DNA from: Sulfurimonas sp.
GTDB lineage: Bacteria > Campylobacterota > Campylobacteria > Campylobacterales > Sulfurimonadaceae
Direction of reading: 5' to 3'
Length of the DNA: 7,993 bases
NCBI GenBank assembly: GCA_022712845.1
Contig: JAFLJV010000197.1
Location: 1 to 7,993, forward strand
Of this stretch, positions 6,612 to 7,993 are shown one piece after another. The stretch's first letter is position 1; each line of letters starts with the position of its first letter. A program made the translations under genes and the position numbers. Under the pieces are notes generated by a model. That model saw only the letters and a list, made by a program, of their open reading frames with translations, was not told where the DNA came from and made no database searches.

Positions 6612-7181
6612 ATGAAAAAACTTTTTCTAATCATCGGAGCTCCTGGCTCTGGTAAAACTACAGATGCTGAGTTAATTGCTAAACAAAATGACAAAATAAC
6701 ACACTACTCTACTGGCGATATGCTCCGCGCTGAGGTTGCAAGTGGAAGTGATATAGGTAAAGAGTTAAACTCTTTTATGTCAAAAGGTTTAATCGTACCA
6801 ATAGAGATGGCTATCAAAACAATCACTAACGCTATTAAAAATGCTCCAACAGATATAATTATAATAGATGGATATCCTAGAAGTATGGAACAATTAAATG
6901 CTTTAGATGAGTATTTGGCTGAGGATTCATCATTAGAGCTTACAAGCGTAATGGAAGTTGCAGTAAGTGAAGCAACAGCAAAAAACAGAGTTTTAGGTCG
7001 TGCTCGTGGTGCTGATGATAACACAGAAGTTTTTAATAACCGTATGAAAGTATATATTGAGCCACTAAATGATATACAAGCTTTTTATAGTGCTAAAGAT
7101 ATTTTAAAAATTATTTCTGGTGAGGGGACTATAAAAGAGATAGTTTCTGAGATGGAAACTTTTATAAATTCAAAAATCTAA
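6612..7181 (+). CDS. adk: Adenylate kinase, short-LID form
   Basis: Interconverts ATP + AMP and 2 ADP in the cytosol. From the ATG at 6612 it encodes 189 residues: P-loop GAPGSGKTT (9-17), AMP-binding STGDMLRAE (33-41), KGLIVP (58-63), DGYPRS (86-91), and GRARGADDN (129-137) leading to RMKVY (144-148). The LID is the short type without the zinc Cys residues, so the protein is shorter than E. coli Adk (214) and close to other Campylobacterota Adk. The frame is open further upstream to a TTG at 6555, but that extension translates the REP doublet and has no family match. The ribosome site AAGGA (6595-6599) is a rather long 12 nt from the ATG. The aspS-adk pairing fits Campylobacter. No separate promoter is evident. 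Confidence 0.94.
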   Translation: MKKLFLIIGAPGSGKTTDAELIAKQNDKITHYSTGDMLRAEVASGSDIGKELNSFMSKGLIVPIEMAIKTITNAIKNAPTDIIIIDGYPRSMEQLNALDEYLAEDSSLELTSVMEVAVSEATAKNRVLGRARGADDNTEVFNNRMKVYIEPLNDIQAFYSAKDILKIISGEGTIKEIVSEMETFINSKI

Positions 7182-7189
7182 TATCAATT

Positions 7190-7260
7190 TTTTCTAGTTT
7201 TTCGAGTTCCCAAGTTTCGAGACTGTAAAAGAACCACAGCTTGGGAGCGAGAAATTAAAC
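7190..7260. repeat. Degenerate REP-like hairpin repeat, copy 1 (after adk)
   Basis: TTTTCTAGTTT (7190-7200) is followed by an arm with TTCCCAAG, a 25-nt loop, and the opposing arm CTTGGGAGC...GAAA (to 7254). TCCCAAG (7208-7214) pairs perfectly with CTTGGGA (7240-7246). The stem continues with a G-U, a G-C, two tandem G-A mismatches and a further C-G and three T-A pairs. It resembles the CTTGGGAACGAG-type intergenic repeats I recall from many genomes, but degraded. It lies 8 bp after adk and could end or protect its mRNA, although no good T-run follows. A shorter sister copy is at 7699-7727. Confidence 0.5.
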
Positions 7261-7292
7261 TTTATAAAAAACTGTCTAATTTTTTTGGGATA

Positions 7293-7538
7293 TTATACTA
7301 AAAGTTCTTCTTTTTTAATTAATTCGTTTAGAATTTTTGTATCTTTATTTCTTTTAATTTTTGCAACTACAGTAATCATGCCCCAAGGAATTAACCAAAG
7401 TCCTACACATGGAATACATAAATGTAAGTGCATGTAATGGTTAACTTTTGCAAATATCATTTTTTTCTTTAACTCTGAAATTTCAAGTTTTATTTCTTCA
7501 AGAGTATGATTTTTTGGTTCACTTACAGATAAGCTCAT
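7293..7538 (-). CDS. Small membrane protein with HLHLC...GLWLIPW motif, unknown function
   Basis: I do not recognise a named family. The 81-residue protein has a charged helical N-terminus (about 8-28: EEIKLEISELKKK, possibly coiled coil). A hydrophobic stretch at about 35-59 (YMHLHLCIPCVGLWLIPWGMITVVAK) could form one long or two short membrane helices with a turn at the prolines. A basic then mixed-charge tail (KIKRNKDTK...KKEELLV) follows. The H.HL...GLWL.PW pattern resembles the common 'HL.L...GLWL.VW' segment of small bacterial inner-membrane domains (recollection, unchecked). The start is supported by AAAGG about 6-7 nt before ATG. It stands alone, convergent with adk, flanked by two copies of a REP-like repeat and preceded by a promoter with tandem 11-bp repeats. 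Codon use is AT-rich, like its surroundings. Confidence 0.7.
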   Translation of the reverse strand: MSLSVSEPKNHTLEEIKLEISELKKKMIFAKVNHYMHLHLCIPCVGLWLIPWGMITVVAKIKRNKDTKILNELIKKEELLV

Positions 7539-7609
7539 TTTGTACCTTTTACTAACTATAATTTAAGAAAGATAATAACAATATATATTATGCATCGTAC
7601 TTAAATAAC

Positions 7610-7615
7610 ATTATA
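7610..7615 (-). promoter_or_regulatory. Putative -10 box of the small membrane-protein gene
   Basis: Perfect TATAAT on the minus strand, 72 nt upstream of the ATG at 7538; the start would be near 7603 with a leader of about 65 nt. A weaker CATAAT lies at 7587-7592. The region where a -35 would sit is occupied by the tandem repeats at 7634-7656, which favours the upstream box and an activated promoter. Inference from consensus only. Confidence 0.45.
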
Positions 7616-7633
7616 AAAGTAATTTAATTTTAG

Positions 7634-7656
7634 TTATGTAACCTTTTATGTAACCT
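7634..7656 (-). promoter_or_regulatory. Tandem 11-bp direct repeats, operator-like
   Basis: Read on the minus strand: AGGTTACATAA (7656-7646), one A, then AGGTTACATAA again (7644-7634). The two copies are identical, with a period of 12 bp, close to one helical turn. Relative to the putative start near 7603 they span about -31 to -53, so the proximal copy covers the -35 position. This is the layout of OmpR/PhoB-type response-regulator sites (tandem direct half-sites near one turn apart). The regulator is not in the window. Confidence 0.5.
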
Positions 7657-7698
7657 AAATTTTTAAGAGTTTTTGAAGTATTGTAAAATAGAGCTAAG

Positions 7699-7727
7699 TT
7701 TTCTAGTTTCCAAGTTTCACTTTGGGA
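7699..7727. repeat. Degenerate REP-like repeat, copy 2 (shortened)
   Basis: TTTTCTAGTTT (7699-7709) then CCAAGTTTC (7710-7718) match 7190-7200 and 7210-7218 of copy 1, with 9 nt (7201-7209) missing in between. A small hairpin remains: TTCCAAG (7708-7714) against TTTGGGA (7721-7727), with G-U pairs and a TTTCAC loop. Both copies have the same orientation and bracket the small membrane-protein gene. Confidence 0.5.
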
Positions 7728-7739
7728 TTTATACATCAC

Positions 7740-7993
7740 TTTATATACTTATTTTATATATAACTTTTAGTAGCCTTTCTCATCACTTTTTTTAGAAAAA
7801 AGTAAAATAAAAAATCGCACACAAGATTCATCGCTTTTTCCATACAAACTTTAAAATATTTGGGGTCTGCGGAATACCCCAAGGGCACTTCCTTTGGGCG
7901 CTCTCTACGCTCAAACAGTCCTCGTATGTTAAAAAAATACAATATACTAATAATGAGACGTTCGTTAAAGTAATACATCGTAGACAGTCAAAA
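7740..7993. other. Hairpin-containing element near the right edge; open frame probably spurious
   Basis: No convincing gene. A minus-strand frame (7978-7754, 74 codons) is open but lacks a ribosome-binding site. Its translation is a patchwork: an Ile/Phe-rich start, an Arg/Glu/Pro stretch, then an aromatic-rich tail. The part around 7861-7925 is clearly GC-richer than its surroundings and forms a strong 8-bp hairpin at 7878-7898 (CCCAAGGG, loop CACTT, CCTTTGGG with one G-T). A perfect AT-rich palindrome lies at 7785-7803. From memory the translated tail resembles short spurious proteins arising from repeated intergenic sequences in this phylum; I cannot check that. Best read as a dispersed noncoding repeat. 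Confidence 0.4.
7785..7803. terminator. AT-rich palindrome, possible weak terminator
   Basis: ACTTTTTT and AAAAAAGT (8-bp perfect arms) around a 3-nt TAG loop. T-rich sequence follows on the minus side only partly, and the stem has a single G-C pair. Bidirectional termination for something to the right is possible but weak; it may equally be a conserved part of the surrounding element. Confidence 0.25.

Noticed and set aside
6704..7024. A 106-codon minus-strand frame
   Set aside because: It lies fully within adk on the opposite strand, with no ribosome site and no recognisable domain.
7266..7286. AAAAAA...TTTTTT arms as a bidirectional terminator between adk and the small membrane-protein gene
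   Set aside because: The stem is purely A-T with an 8-nt loop. In such AT-rich DNA this is expected by chance, though a weak role in termination cannot be excluded.
7886..7900. CACTTCC and TTTGGGCG also occur in the REP doublet (6554-6580), suggesting a shared repeat
   Set aside because: The two words occur in a different order and spacing, and the surrounding stems differ; the match is too short to claim homology.
7540..7993. tRNA, rRNA fragment, CRISPR array or attachment site in the gene-poor right end
   Set aside because: I looked for T-loop (GTTCRA) and cloverleaf patterns, regularly spaced repeats and tRNA-end duplications on both strands and saw none.

Overview
The window is AT-rich chromosomal DNA. 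Its protein sequences and gene content point to a Campylobacterota (Epsilonproteobacteria) bacterium, most like a Sulfurimonas-type free-living member. The grounds are a compact rpoN-lptB-tsaE cluster, nadK close to aspS-adk (as I recall from Campylobacter and Helicobacter, unchecked), a short-LID adenylate kinase, an AspRS with non-discriminating features, and promoters with good -10 boxes but no clear -35 boxes.

Layout. Positions 1-3098 (minus strand) hold a tightly packed operon read right to left: S4-domain RNA-binding protein, trpD, tsaE, lptB, rpoN. The last gene runs off the left edge, so only its N-terminal 247 codons are present. Every junction overlaps or abuts (4, 4 and 14 nt overlaps, then 0 nt), which suggests translational coupling. 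A 279-bp AT-rich gap follows, with a putative promoter inside an 11-bp inverted repeat. nadK (3378-4232, minus) has a TTG start. It diverges from a small thioredoxin-fold gene (4336-4656, plus), followed by aspS (4699-6456, plus, also TTG) and adk (6612-7181, plus).

The right part is repeat-rich. Between aspS and adk lies a nested palindrome that reads as a REP doublet (REPIN): two inverted 22-nt units whose differences partly preserve each unit's own small hairpin. Two degenerate copies of another REP-like repeat flank a small membrane-protein gene (7293-7538, minus). A perfect 11-bp direct repeat, in the position of an activator site, lies upstream of that gene. The last ~240 bp carry a locally GC-richer, hairpin-containing element whose open frame looks spurious.

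Function. The genes are mostly housekeeping: sigma-54 transcription, LPS export, t6A tRNA modification, tryptophan synthesis, NADP synthesis, tRNA-Asp charging and adenylate balance. I see no defence island, phage, CRISPR array, tRNA or rRNA, and no convincing new multi-gene system. The most interesting material is noncoding: the REPIN, the second repeat family around the small membrane protein, and the tandem operator-like site.
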